Shown here one piece after another: positions 23,201 to 34,310 of a stretch of 64,000 bases of DNA. The stretch's first letter is position 1. Each line of letters opens with the position of its first letter. The DNA lies in the NCBI GenBank assembly GCA_963556145.1, contig OY744470.1, forward strand, positions 5,332,001 to 5,396,000, written 5' to 3'. The notes beneath the pieces were generated by a model, which was not told the DNA's origin, did no database searches, and worked only from the letters and a program-made list of their open reading frames with translations. This stretch comes from Hygrocybe punicea (Eukaryota; Basidiomycota; Agaricomycetes; Agaricales; Hygrophoraceae). Made by a program: the position numbers and the translations under genes.

Positions 23201-23557
23201 TTTTGTGTATGTGTGTGGGTGTGTATGCAGCCGTACCTGGAAGCCCAAACGGAATCGATTGTGTATGCGATCCAGAGCGTTCTTTCGGGAGTCCGTAGCC
23301 CGACGCCGTCACCGACGCTGAACGAGAATCTGACGCAGATAATTACGATAGTGTCGAGCATCGTTGCTGTGTGCAAAGACAATCTCCCGCCAGGGTCGGC
23401 GGTTCAGGGGGGCGAGATCCTGCGGGAGCTGGGCGAGCATGCGACTCGACTGAGCGAGGTCCAGGCGCAACCGGAGGTGACGAAAGAGTCACGGCAGGTG
23501 ATGGCAAAATCGAGCTTTGCGGTTGCAAATGCTATGAAGGGGTTGATGAAATTGTGA
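20216..23557 (+). CDS. SPA2: Polarisome scaffold, Spa2/GIT family
   Basis: Eight exons: 20216-20411, 20467-20586, 20640-20812, 20845-21807, 21860-22039, 22096-22294, 22348-23153 and 23231-23557 (2964 nt, 987 residues). Two Spa2-homology-domain repeats lie near residues 75-155: ARQKLTRLTIQQFHELSTDV and ARQKLATLPASRFEDLSSDV, each followed by YDEL or YYEL. A Ser/Pro-rich disordered region follows. A long coiled coil occupies about 460-660 (heptad-rich, with QSQLTSLQRDLGDAE and ALQKELDDLRED). The C-terminal helical region (VNAVSAIVEDIRAFE, and the final exon from PYLEAQTESIVYAI) resembles GIT/Spa2 C-termini. Spa2 organises formin, Rab-GAP and MAPK components at hyphal tips and bud sites. The 32-nt intron 20813-20844 is unusually short and could be longer with a different donor. 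The gene looks intact and is probably conserved, unlike its surroundings. Confidence 0.88.
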
Positions 23558-23695
23558 GCATATATACACTTCACATATGTATTTACAAACAGTCGAGTAT
23601 ATACTATACATTCGTGATTCTGAATACATATCGATATCCACATAGGTTGGATTAGAACACCTTTTTGCAGTATAGAACCAATGATATTAAGGTGT

Positions 23696-24179
23696 TCAAA
23701 TTTGTTGTTCAAAACATGACGAGCTTTCACCTAGTAGTTCGACGAAGTCCGCAAGGTTGGGGATAGGGGTGCCAGCAGGAATAATAAGGGGTACCAGGAG
23801 GAAAGACTCATGAACACAATTGGCATCCCTACAAGGAGGGATCAATGAATATGTAAGGTAAAAACGAGGTTTGACGCAAGCCATACGTGTAGAAAAAACA
23901 CTTTGCGAGAGTACGGGTTGTTCCGGAAGTAACGACATGGCCGTCCAACACGAAAGGAATGCAACCGCCATATGAATACTCCACAGGGCTCAGCAATCCG
24001 GCGTAGGTGATGCTGACGTCCTAAAAAGACAAAAAGTTGCAGTAACATCAGCCCATGCAATTGGTGATGATAAAAGGTACGGCGGATCCTACCGGGGTCT
24101 GTCTGGAAGACAGTGCAGCGGGTATCGCCGCAACGATGCTGGCAGGAACGAGAAGGAACAAGAGCGCAGAAGGCTTCAT
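23696..24179 (-). CDS. Small secreted protein, 117 residues, 4 Cys
   Basis: Three exons: 24179-24093, 24020-23887 and 23828-23696 (354 nt). The splice sites are consensus (GTAGGA...TTTTAG; GTATGG...TTGTAG) and the joined frame ends at 23696. The first exon is a textbook signal peptide (KPSALLFLLVPASIVAAI), and the remaining 90 residues contain four Cys, no transmembrane helix and no motif I know ('DVSITYAGLLSPVEYSYGGC', 'FVELLGESSSCF'). It overlaps longer non-coding frames on the same strand, so it is easy to miss. Role unknown; effector-like or cell-wall functions are possible but unsupported. Confidence 0.65.
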
Positions 24180-24930
24180 GATTGACAATGTGCAATCGAG
24201 AAATGGAAGGGAAGATGGAATTTGAATGCGAGTTCACCAAGAGACAGCTATTTTATACGCAGGCCCATGGCCAATAAAGGAGGTCATCGTGCAGGGCGCT
24301 AGTGTCAAGCAGTTGACTGAGGCACTTGTCTATGTCAATGTCGAAAGTAGTTCGGATGGCAAGCGATTACCAGGGCTGTTCGGTTCAACCAATGTCACTA
24401 TAACACCACAGGCTTAACGTGAGGATAATGTAAAGGTGAAGATTGGTCGTAGAAAGTGTTTTACAGTGTTTTCGGAAATGCTTGCATCAGGGAGTGAGAT
24501 ATTACCGCCAGCTTGTTTTGTTTGGCGGATCGCCTTGCTGGTATCCAATGACTCACCCGAGGCTGCAGGTGGCGCATCCAGTCCTTGTGTAATCTGCCCA
24601 CATATGATTTGACTGACAGGTTCTGGTAAGATCTTTTAGTCTGGGGCCGTCGAACTGATGATTTAAAACGTTTAAGGCTTGAGCCAGGGCGGGTTCCCAC
24701 TTGAGGAAATTTGGAGTTTCTTGGTGTGGGAATCGGGACAAGCACCGTCTGTTCTGTCACGTAAATCGTGGATCAGCTCGTCGATATTCTTCTAAAATAT
24801 TGAGGAGTATCGTTGTGAATTTGACACCGGAATACTGACGCCCGTTCAGAGGGAGCTCTCAGCGTCGCGTGCCGAAGTAGGGCAGGATGGAAGTGCATTG
24901 TGCTCCGCTGGCTTTATGTGACGTGACATA
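24180..24930. other. Intergenic stretch
   Basis: Upstream region of the small secreted protein, then unique sequence. Minus-strand frames near 24461-24760 look non-random (charged, Trp/Pro-containing) and could be the decayed 3' part of the caspase-like relic to the right, but no motif supports this. Confidence 0.35.
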
Positions 24931-24939
24931 CCAGCGGAA

Positions 24940-25330
24940 TGACAGCTATCAAGAAATGACGGTTAGCTGTGGCGATGTATAGCATTGCAGACGATGGCAC
25001 TAACGATGTCTTCGGCATTAGCTAACTCGCGAAGCAAGCAATAACAACCGTAGGGTCAGGGAAGCCGGTGTCGCCACGCCATCGGCACCCACCTGATTTA
25101 GGTCGGACAGAGCGTCTCGACCTTGGAGTTGGCCGTGTGATAATTATACCCTCACTTCCGCCATGTCCTGCAAAGTCTATGAGGATGGCATGATCTTTTC
25201 CGATGCATGGATTTGTTGCGAGTGCTTTCGGTTGCATGGTGGCCTCGTAGATTGACGATGTTTTGGTACGGAACTTGCAAATACGAAACGAGGAATGTGC
25301 ATCTGAACTAACAATTCGATTCCATGATGA
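24940..25330 (-). pseudogene. Relic of a caspase-like (peptidase C14) gene
   Basis: The minus-strand frame reads KALATNPCIGKDHAILIDFAGHGG (25225-25150 region). This matches the fungal C14 caspase signature 'ALATDPRI...DPILIFYAGHG', which contains the catalytic His-Gly. Further along the same strand, in another frame, 'LLRELANAEDIVSAI' matches the segment that normally follows 'GIPDRT' and precedes the catalytic Cys block. The catalytic Cys is not found, and at least one frameshift separates the blocks. It is a fragment of a dead gene of the caspase/metacaspase-like family that is often expanded in Agaricomycetes. Confidence 0.6.
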
Positions 25331-25806
25331 GAGAAAGGATGGGTACTGACTAAGCGATGACTAAGCAACTCTGCTGCTTTTGGTGATGCACATCAGCAAA
25401 ACAGTCGTTTTGGTATAGAGTGATATAGATACCTGTCAAAACTATAGTAATCCATAGACGCTTATAGACAACCCCGATTTGTATAGTGTTGTATAGATCT
25501 GGATAGAATGCCTGTCACTCTATGTAGCAGAGGATAGACAACCTCTCCTTCTACACAGGTACTTTGGGGGTTTTGCAGTCCTACCTAGTCCTACACAGTC
25601 ACTAGGTATTTCGTACTATATAGCCACAACTAAGTAAATCTTGTTGGTGAAATTCTTCTCAAGTCCAGCATTTGTCCGTGTTTGGTACAGTTCATTTTCC
25701 TACTCGCTTTCAAGGGCTGACTCCCCACTCGACAGCCACCCTTGACGACACCCACCAGCACTGACAGCAGCAAAGCTTCTCTGCCTGTGCCTGCCCCAGT
25801 GGCTCA

Positions 25807-26706
25807 TTGAGCAGACACAGCGAAATCCACACAGCGTCTACCTCCAAGAGCGTGGGCACCAAGCCCACAATCTCTCTCCCCCTGACTCGGCCACCATCTC
25901 CACAGCGACGCATCCCGTATCCGCTTTCCATCACACCCCCCATCACAGCTCCCCAGAACCGCTCGCCATCGCCGTCATGGATGATCATCCCATCATCCGA
26001 TTATCTAGTCCCATCTCCTGAGCCGTCTGTTCTCGGGTACTATGATCTCCCTCCACCCAGTCCGCCCCCAAGTGGTCCCCTTCTGCCCCCACCTACACCG
26101 AGGGAGGCTTCTCAAGGCTGCTTGCCGCTGTCGAACCAGAGCAGCCTGACCAGAAATCTTGAACCGGGATTGTTTACCAGACCGTTGTCGCCGCAGTCAC
26201 GTTCCAGCCCGCTGAGGACGCACTTGCCCACCACCCTATCACAAAGACACCCGCCATCGTTCCCCTCCCGTCAGCTAAATATCGCCTCGCCATTCCCTCT
26301 CACACCTACCAGGAAGCCGTCCCTACCCCTAATTCAAAAAAATGATCCCTCGCCGCCCTTCACTACAACCGTGTCTAGAGCCCCCAGTTTATGGGGCCGC
26401 AAATTACCCTTCCCAACATGTCCGCTCCTTGCCCCCGCGGTGTTGTCTTCTTTTCCGCTACACCAGCAGAGTGTTGGTGTGAGCCCCGAAGACCTCGAAG
26501 CGTGCCTGCACATGAAGCGGTATCAAGACCTGTACCATACCGACAGTGCTGGAGAACATACCTTGAGTGTGCCACAGAGTGACAATAGCCACCCCCATGT
26601 TTGGAGGTCCCGTGGATTGCACGAGGAGGATGGCGATGGCGGGAGTGTGCATGATGACAAAGAGATGCGGGATGTTCTGGATTGGTTCTCGGACTTTAGC
26701 GCCTAA
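25807..26706 (+). CDS. Pro/Ser-rich hypothetical protein inside a putative element
   Basis: An open frame of 299 codons, with up to about 20% Pro, low complexity in the first two thirds, and a more ordinary acidic C-terminus ending 'MRDVLDWFSDFSA'. The frame opens before the first true ATG, so the start is uncertain. No domain is recognised. A similar Pro-rich style is found in the arms of the foldback element at 12900-15117, suggesting these are cargo-type exons of non-autonomous elements rather than host genes. It could be non-coding. Confidence 0.3.
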   Translation: MSRHSEIHTASTSKSVGTKPTISLPLTRPPSPQRRIPYPLSITPPITAPQNRSPSPSWMIIPSSDYLVPSPEPSVLGYYDLPPPSPPPSGPLLPPPTPREASQGCLPLSNQSSLTRNLEPGLFTRPLSPQSRSSPLRTHLPTTLSQRHPPSFPSRQLNIASPFPLTPTRKPSLPLIQKNDPSPPFTTTVSRAPSLWGRKLPFPTCPLLAPAVLSSFPLHQQSVGVSPEDLEACLHMKRYQDLYHTDSAGEHTLSVPQSDNSHPHVWRSRGLHEEDGDGGSVHDDKEMRDVLDWFSDFSA

Positions 26707-27820
26707 GCAAGGCAGAAACAAAATGTGGGGCTGGTGGCTGAGAAGCCCCGCGGCCTCGCTATCATTGAGGACGACCCACTCGGACGCAACTCGTACATAA
26801 GCTACTCATTCGATCGCGATGATGACGACGACAAGTCGCAGTACCCCGACGACGATGACAACACCATGAGTCAGGGGATGATGGCACCTAACGCGAACAA
26901 TTTCGCCTGCTGGCATCAAACTCGGTGGTTGGTGCACCACCTGCTGCAAAGATGGTTTTGTTTTTACTTTTTACTTTAGTTTTTACTTACACATGTTGTT
27001 TCACAGTGCTGGCGCCCTGCCAACCAACAACGCCGCGCATCCAAATGCCCGCCAGCCCATGCTGGCTCAATCTAGTGCAGCGCAACGACTGAGACGGGCC
27101 CGACGATGAAGGACAACGGCGCAAGTCGATGAGAGTCACAGCAGGTATGGGTGAACCACCCATGCTACTGTGAGTTTTTTTACATTCATATAATATCATC
27201 TACTGACTACTGGCACATCCTGCTGCCCTTGCCGGCCAGCACCGAGGAGGCAAACAATGGGTCCGCAACTGTAACCGCAAGGACAGGAATGGGGATGAGG
27301 AAGACAGAGATCACAAAGACAACAGGAATGACAAAGACGGCGAACACGATGGGGACAGGAATGGAATGGGACAACCATTGTGAGGACAACAGACAGAGAT
27401 GACGATGACGAAGGACGATGATGACGACGACGACGACGGAGATTGACAAGATGGAAATGATGACAGGAGAGTTTTAATTATTATATACTAACCCATGCCA
27501 TCGTGATCATGTAGGTGTTTATCCTAGATCAATATAATTGTTTTTGCTTTTCTTTTATATGATGATGAAAATATTGGAATATAAATATAAAATAAGTGGT
27601 GTGGTTGCATTCTGGATGCAGTTATGTAGTGCTATACAGATAGGTGACAGGTCTATACAGGTCTATACAGGTGAGACAGCAGACTGCATAGACTTGCATA
27701 GATGTTGCGGGGCACTATATAGATTTAGACATACAAAGAAGTACTCTATGACACTATGACTCTATAGACATCTGCACAGCACGTGGCAGACCTGTATCGT
27801 TGATGGCTGTTTTGCTGATG
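26707..27820. other. Low-complexity interior and right end of the putative element
   Basis: It holds GAC/GAT runs (26818-26865, 27398-27446), poly-pyrimidine intron-like stretches around 26955-27005 and 27173-27240, and subterminal CTATACAGGT-type repeats. No gene is supported. Confidence 0.4.
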
Positions 27821-28149
27821 CAGGCATTGTTTTCACTGTTTTGCTGCAATGTTGGGGCTCAACTAAATAAATACCAGGAAAAGAAAAATTGTTGACATGT
27901 TGCACTACAAATGCAACTGCAATGTCAAGGTTTTTTTAGGTACAAATAGAGTCAACATTATTGTTGTTTTCAGGAGTTGGCGGAGCTCAAAAAATGACTA
28001 AAAAGGGAATTCTCCCCCGAAACATTCAATAACTCGCTGAATATTGAATGGATTGACTTCGGTCATATATTGTCATGATCCTATGAATTAGTAGCATACA
28101 TTTAGCCTATTCCGAGGCAAATAAATGCAAAAAATCAAGGTTTGGCTTG
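27821..28149. other. AT-rich spacer between two elements
   Basis: I see no gene, RNA or clear repeat here. Confidence 0.4.
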
Positions 28150-28535
28150 CATCAGGAAAACTCCATTCCACTTAATTTCACTTAATTCTGTCTTATTTGT
28201 CTTATTCTGTCTTATAAGTCTTGTTTTAAGGAGGGTCTCACCCTTTTTTCAAGAAAATCCCTTAATGCATCTTACATTGAAAATCAAGACACTTTAAGAT
28301 AACATCAAGTAAACTAAGATATCAAGTCAATAATGATTGTGATTGCTTGTTCACTTCAGAGTCTCTCTTGAGTCATCTTAATGTGTCTTGATGTTCAATT
28401 TTATATGGTGTAAGACATTTTCTTGAAAAAAGGGTGTGACCCTCCTTAAAACAAGACTTATAAGACAGAATAAGACAAATAAGAGATTATAAGACAGAAT
28501 TAAGTGAAATTAAGTGAAATTAAGTTTTTCTGATG
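28150..28535. mobile_element. MITE with about 110-bp inverted repeats
   Basis: The left arm (28150 to about 28265) and right arm (about 28415-28535) are inverted copies including TAATTTCACTTAATTCTGTC, CTTATAAGTCTTGTTTTAAG and CCTTTTTTCAAGAAAAT. The termini are CATCAGGAAAAC and CATCAGAAAAAC. The 386-bp size, absence of coding capacity and possible 2-bp TG flanks fit a miniature inverted-repeat element. Confidence 0.75.
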
Positions 28536-28877
28536 TGATGTCCATCCAACTCTGTCGGAGTTTCAATGACCATCAACCATCACCATGCCCAGAAGTAGCA
28601 AGATACCTGCCGCCGTCCATTGGATAGTTATTCGGCTGTCATCATTACTTAGTCCAGTGGACATTTCTAGCTATACTTGGATTTCAGAGCACTTGGTGGA
28701 GAGGATACTCAATTTCTTCAAGGTACATGGGACTTGAACTATCAATCATTGAGAGGAAGAATGCAAGAGAAGGTGCCAATATCTACATGATCCATCAGGA
28801 AAACGTGGAGACTCTGGTATAGCCAGGTGGAGTTGACAATTGCTAATCAGCCTGGATGGCTAGTATCTAGTCTTACC
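28536..28877. other. Unique spacer
   Basis: I see nothing recognisable between the MITE and the hAT-like element. Confidence 0.4.
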
Positions 28878-28885
28878 CCCCCAAT

Positions 28886-30969
28886 TAGTGTTGCCACGGC
28901 TCAGTCCAGCTTGGCTCAGCTATGGCTAACAACGGCTAACCCATATATGGGTTGTTAGCCGGACCGGACCATTGTGGCAATGGCTAAACCATGGCTAGCC
29001 GTCCAAAAAAGGAAATACATAGCAGACTGCCTAACGACCACTATCAAGGTCGAATCTCACCACCAATCTCACCACACGCTCACGACAATGCCGGCTGACC
29101 CCAAACAAAAGCCACAGCACCAATGGCGATCAGCAGAGGGGTGAGGAATGAAGTGGCAACGGAAGCAGTGGACCCACTCCTGTTAAGTCTTTTCTTGAAT
29201 CTTTTTTTAATTTTACTACCAACTTATTTCGGATTACAGCACAAATGATCTCGAGGCAACAGCCTGAGCAGCCCGGACAGCAGCAGCAACGACCAACGAG
29301 AATGGTTACAGAACAGCAGCAGTGGCAATGATGGCAACAGCAGTGCCAGCAGCAACAACAAGCCATGCGTGCCAGTCCCAGACGTAGCAGAGGGTTGAGC
29401 ACCCATCTCTGCTGCACTGGTAAGTTTTTTCTTCTTTACTTTTACCAACAAAGATCTGTCTAGCTATGCGCGATGACAACACGGCCACAACCCAACACAC
29501 TGCAACCGGGACCTTGAACTCGGGCTCGCAAGTTCAGGCACCACCACCAACCATTAGCTTCCTTGCTGCTACGGCTGCTGCGTTCGCCCTACGGCACTGA
29601 TCACTCACAACTACAGTCATGGCCACCATCATGACAGCAGCGGCGATGTTGGATAAAGAAAGAGTCATCACCTGCATATTTGTATGCATTGTTCGCAAAG
29701 GCGTTGTCTGTCCATGGTGCCAGTGCGCTGTTGGATCTGGATTATCTGGTCGCGTAGGTGTTGTTTTGTTACTTGGGAGGAGTAGTGGCAGGGGTGGCAG
29801 TGGGGATGGAGTGGGAGTGGGAGCGGTGAACAATGGTGTTGGAACAGCATTGTTTCCTCTGGTGAGTTGTTTTCTATTCCCCTCTCCACCTTTGTTCCTT
29901 TGTTGATTTTTTTTTGCATGTCGCTTTTGTGGGTAGACTCGCCCAACTAGTCCAAAGGGTGAAACGGCGCACATGCGAACAAGCTTGGGTATACCGCGCA
30001 CACAGTGGAGGATGCCAGCGAAGACGTCACGTCACCTTGGACGATGACAGCGACATTGACAACTGCTATCATGACGACTTGAAACTCTACATGCCGTTCT
30101 TGTGCATTGATGGTGCACCTGTGCCTCACCAGGCTGCCCATGCACCCTGGTGAGATCCAGTGCGACGACAGGTGAGTGCCCAGTCCATCACTATCTGACT
30201 TGTACTAACAGCCACAACTATGACCGGGCAGGCAACAATGACGGTGACATCGACGTCAACGGGACACGGCGGCAACCCAGGGTGGATTTGGCAAGGGCAA
30301 CAGTGAGGGGGAACGAGGATGAGAAGTCCCCACCCCTCTCCCCATAGCCCTGCCCCACTGCCTCCCTGAGCCAACCACCACCTCACGAATGGGTACGGCC
30401 GTGTCAATTGACGTGTGCAGGGCATTTGCGAGGTGAACACAAGGACCATAACGACGATGACAGCTGGTGACGCCAATGACAACGGACAGGGCAGGAGCAA
30501 CTGAGGATGAGTCTGCCCCTCTTCCTGCTGCCCCGGCCACATCAATTGATGTGTGTGCGGCATTCACAGGGTGTTCAGGCCACCTGCCCTTTCACAGGAG
30601 CCTCGGAAGGTGCATATATAAGTAGTATATTTCATTTTTTTCACATACATGTACATAGGTAGGCTACGTGGAGATACACAAAAAGAAAAAAAAAAAAGAC
30701 AGGTGCACATACCAATGATCAACACCTGAAAACCTCACGAAATGCATCCGTACATGTTTGTGAGGTGTGGGAGGCAGCAGAGGGGTATGTTGAAGCCAGC
30801 AAACAGGCTGGAAACCTAAATTTCCTAATTTGGATATTTGGTAATGGCTAATAACGGCTAGCCGTGGCTAAGCCGAGGTATAACCGTTAGCCAAGTGAAC
30901 AGCTCGGCTCGGCTAATTATCAGTCCGCTCCAACAGCTAACGGTTTCAGACCGAGCAGTGGCAACACTA
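28886..30969. mobile_element. Non-autonomous hAT-like element (2084 bp)
   Basis: The terminal inverted repeat TAGTGTTGCCAC-x-GCTC-x-GTC is a typical hAT-style terminus. The 8-bp direct repeat CCCCCAAT flanks it exactly (28878-28885 and 30970-30977). Both subterminal zones are packed with GGCTAAC/GTTAGCC motifs (28910-29005; 30843-30950), as expected for hAT transposase binding. The interior has GT-AG intron-like segments and CAG/Gln-rich or Thr/Asp-rich low-complexity frames, but no RNase-H-like transposase or BED finger, so it depends on a transposase elsewhere. Confidence 0.82.
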
Positions 30970-30977
30970 CCCCCAAT

Positions 30978-31499
30978 TACAATGGCCCAGAATTGTATGA
31001 GGATTAGGTCATACCATATCTATTATTATCATTTCAGTGCCTGAATGGTGTAATTTTAGCATTTACCAGCATAATGATACAACTTGAGAAGCCCTCATCA
31101 TTTCAGTGCCAGAATGGCATCATTTTAGTATTTACTGGCATAACTATACAACCTGGGAAGTCCTTATCATATTACTGCAATAATTCTGGCAGTGTTATGA
31201 AGTGTGCTATCATTCTGATAAATAAATATCATTTCAGTATCATTTATCATTTACTGACATAATAATACAAACTGGTATAGAATTAGCTTATGTGGTAAAT
31301 AAATATCTATCATTATCATTTCAGGGAACCATGTTATTACAGCAATAATTAAACAAAGTAGTTTAACAGACTCAAAAAAAGTTCAGTTTTGATACTGAAG
31401 CCATGGAAGCCTGAGATCTAGTCATATGCACGGGTATTGAAACTTGCACGGGTCATGGGTACAGGTCCGCGCGGGTATGGGTATGGGTAGCCAAATCGG
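30978..31499. repeat. AT-rich imperfect tandem duplications
   Basis: Two to three copies of a unit of about 80 bp (CATTTCAGTGCC-x-GAATGG ... ATTTAC-x-GCATAA) span about 31030-31270, followed by GGGTATGGGTATGGG-type simple sequence at about 31472-31490. No gene is seen. Confidence 0.5.
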
Positions 31500-32284
31500 T
31501 GCAATGGCGAGGTCGGGGTGGCTGCGGAACTGTAATCCTAGCCTGGGGTAGTCAGCATAGAAGCGACTGGGAATAGTTAGCAAGCTTCAGATAGATAATA
31601 AAAGGACTAATAGTAATAAGCCGCCAACTAAAACTACTAAAATCTAACGATACCGACGTATACCGATGAGGCTGACGATGTTGGGTATGGCAGGTCGGGT
31701 GTTGGGTGTCGAGCGGTATAACGACAAAGACGGTAGAAGGACGGGATGAGTGTCGAGCAAACCGACGAGTTAAAAGAGTAAGTGATTTTGGTAGGAAACG
31801 GATTCTGAGTGGGAGAAAGTGGGGGAACTGGTTTCTTATTCAGAGACACCGCTTGGGCACCGTTTTTATACTACAAATTTCTGTACCTAGATTCAGACGA
31901 GAGTCCTTGGCCGATGAGAGAAAACAAAGGAGAATAAAAATGGAGAAGTAGGAAGAGGGTTGCGAGGCGACCATGACAGGGAAAATGGGTGGAAGATATA
32001 AAAACCCGTAAAAGATGTAATATACTTTACTATATCTCCATAAGGGAGACGCTAGGCGCGAATAAGGCAAGTCCAATGTCGGGATCCCAGTCCGATGAGA
32101 TCTATCTTTGATATTTGAAGTTCCGTGAGTTTAGGAGGTGGGCTGACCAGGTACGTGAGCGGCCATGCTAGTCGGTATGCATCGGGTTGCGTTGGGTTCA
32201 AGCGTGGATTGCTAGAAACATCAGGTTCAAGCGGATTCATGAGATATCGAGTTTATGGCCTCAGAGGGTCGAGGACCCTCTACA
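31500..32284 (-). mobile_element. Diverged solo LTR of the element B family
   Basis: It aligns along its full length with the 795-bp LTRs at 48697-49491 and 57716-58510, starting at TG-CAATGGCGAGGTCGG and ending GAGGACCCTCTACA. Many differences are CG to TG or CA changes. No internal region is attached and no flanking target repeat is recognisable, so it is an old solo LTR. Confidence 0.8.
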
Positions 32285-32339
32285 TCCAGTAGACCCAGTC
32301 GTTTTGGTTAACCTGATCGCAGATATAGTTGCAAAAGGT

Positions 32340-33640
32340 AGGTACACATAGCGCAGTTGCTTGCTGGGGGGGTAGGTTAACCCAAAAGACAGCACTTGCT
32401 GGGGAAATGTGGTGTGGTAGGTTGACCCAGGTACAGCTCTTGCTGGTCAAGGGTGGCTGGTTGGGTCAACCTGGTGTCGGCTCTGCCATGGAGTCGGTTA
32501 ACCCAGGGCAGCTATTCCAGGATGGTTGGGTTGACCCAGGCCCAGCTGTTCAAGCCATGTGGGTTGACCTGGCTGCAGTTATTGTTGCAGCACTGGGTTG
32601 ACCCCAGTCCAGCTCTTGCTGCAGGCTGGGGTTGACCTAGATGCAGCTGTTGCTGCAGAACTGGGTTGACTAGGGCCCAGCACTTGCTGGAGGGTGGGGT
32701 GACTGGGGTCTAGCGATTGCTGCAGCACTGGGTTGACCTGGCCCCAGCTCTTGCTGCAGCACCGGGTCAACCAAGGGCCAGTTATTGCTGCAGCATGGGG
32801 TTGACCTGGTCCCAGCTCTTGCTGCAGCACAGGGTCAACCTGGGCCCAGCTATTGCTGCAGCATTGGGTTGACCTGGGCCCAGCTATTGTTGCAGCACTG
32901 GGTTGACCCGGGTCCAGCACCTGCTGCAGGGCTTGGGTTGACCAGGATCAGCTATTGCTGCAGCACCAGGTCGACCTGGGCCCAGGTATTGCTGCAGCAT
33001 TGGGTCGACCCGGGTCCAGCACCTGCTGCAGGGCTTGGGTTGACCGGGATCCAGCTGTTGCTGCACCACCAGGTCGACCTGGGCCCAGCTATTGCTGCCG
33101 CATTGGGTTGACCTGGGCCAGATATTGCTGCAGCATTGGGTCGACCTGGTCCCAGCTCTTGCTGCAGCATTGGGTTGACCTGGCCCCAGCTCTGGCTGCA
33201 GAACCGGGTCAACCCAGGGCCAGCTATTGCTGCAGCATTGGGTTGACCTGGTCCCAGCTCTTGCCGCAGCACTGGGTCGACCTGGGCCCAGCTCTTGCTG
33301 CAGCATTGGGTCAACCCAGGTCCAGCTCTTGTTGCAGCATTGGGTCAACCCAGGTCCAGCACCTGCTGCAGGGCTTGGGTTGACCGGGATCCAGCTATTG
33401 CTGCAGCACTTGGTTGACCCTGGCCCAGCACTTGCTGCAGGGTAGGTTGACCAGGGTCCAGCTATTGCTGCAGCACTGGGTTGACCCAGGTCCAGCACCT
33501 GCTGCAGGGCTTGGGTTGACTGGGAGCCAGCAATTGCTGCAGCACTGGGTTGACCTGGCCCCAGCTCTTGCTGCAGCACTGGGTCAACCCAGGGCCAGTT
33601 ATTGCTGCAGCATTGGGTGGCCCTTGAGGTCCGGTCCACC
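32340..33640. repeat. 34-bp minisatellite, about 35-40 copies
   Basis: Degenerate tandem units of 33-37 bp are built from TTGCTGCAGCA (perfect palindrome TGCTGCAGCA), GGGTTGACC or its inverse GGTCAACCC, and CCAGCTC/CCAGCTAT. The period is not a multiple of three, so the long open frames on both strands (up to 260 codons) arise from absence of stops in the unit and are not genes. Confidence 0.88.
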
Positions 33641-34310
33641 TTCAGCTGGCCCTGGCCCTGGGTCATAAGGGCCAGATCAGGGCCAGGCCAGGTCAGAGTT
33701 GGCCCAGGGTCAGCCCTGGCCCTCTATCTCAAAATTTTGTACATGCTCATAAATCTGTCTCTATGCGCTTTCCAATAACAGTATTTTAATCTACATTATC
33801 ATTATTAACATCAAAATCTCCAATATATTTCTTCATAATTTATCCTTCCACATCAAGCCTTTTATCTGCATACGCTTTTGCAGTCTGCTAAATTTGAATT
33901 TCTTTATGTTGAATTATCAAGGATCATCAGTGCATGTGCTCAACTATACAGGTTCAAGTTGTAGGTATAGCTAGATAGTTATGAGCCTTTTTTGGTAGCC
34001 TTTGATACTGTGGAGTTATGAACCTGTGGGGGACCCCAAGGCTAAAAGGATCTCCAACTATGGGAACTAACTATATAAGCTTGGTGGTTTAGGAAATGCT
34101 AAAGTATCCATGGTTAGAGTAAGCTAAACCACATACTTGTACCCCTAATATCTAAGAGGGCTGGGCCGGCTGTTTACTGACTTAGCCCTTTGCCCTTGAA
34201 TGGAGGGCAGGGCCAGCTAATCACTGGCCCAGACCTGGCCCTAAAGGGCCAGGCCAGGGTTGACCTTACGCCAGAGAGTCATGGCCCTGCCCATGGACAG
34301 TCTATGAACA
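33641..34310. other. Possible small element bounded by GGCCCTGGCC-rich ends
   Basis: Clusters of GGCCCTGGCC/GGGCCAGG at 33640-33725 and at 34180-34300, in inverted arrangement, bracket about 450 bp of AT-rich DNA. This looks like subterminal repeats of a DNA element, but I cannot place exact ends or a target duplication. Confidence 0.3.

Larger units (their letters stand above)
25391..27820. mobile_element. Possible non-autonomous DNA element with 14-bp inverted ends
   Basis: CATCAGCAAAACAG at 25391 is found inverted at 27807-27820. Both subterminal regions (25430-25600 and 27630-27780) are rich in related CTATACAGGT/TATAGAC-like motifs, a usual transposon-end feature. The interior holds a Pro-rich ORF (25807-26706), Asp-codon runs and intron-like GT-AG segments, and no transposase. 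A possible 2-bp target repeat (CA) flanks it, which is weak evidence. The terminal CATCAG-AAAAC pattern is shared with the MITE at 28150-28535. Confidence 0.45.

Noticed and set aside
24226..24417. Plus-strand 63-codon ORF
   Set aside because: It lies antisense to the promoter of the small secreted protein and has no coding signature.
32329..33668. Open frames up to 260 codons in the 32-33 kb repeat
   Set aside because: The 34-bp unit is not a multiple of three and contains no stop in several frames; the products are Gln/Ala/Pro nonsense without start context.
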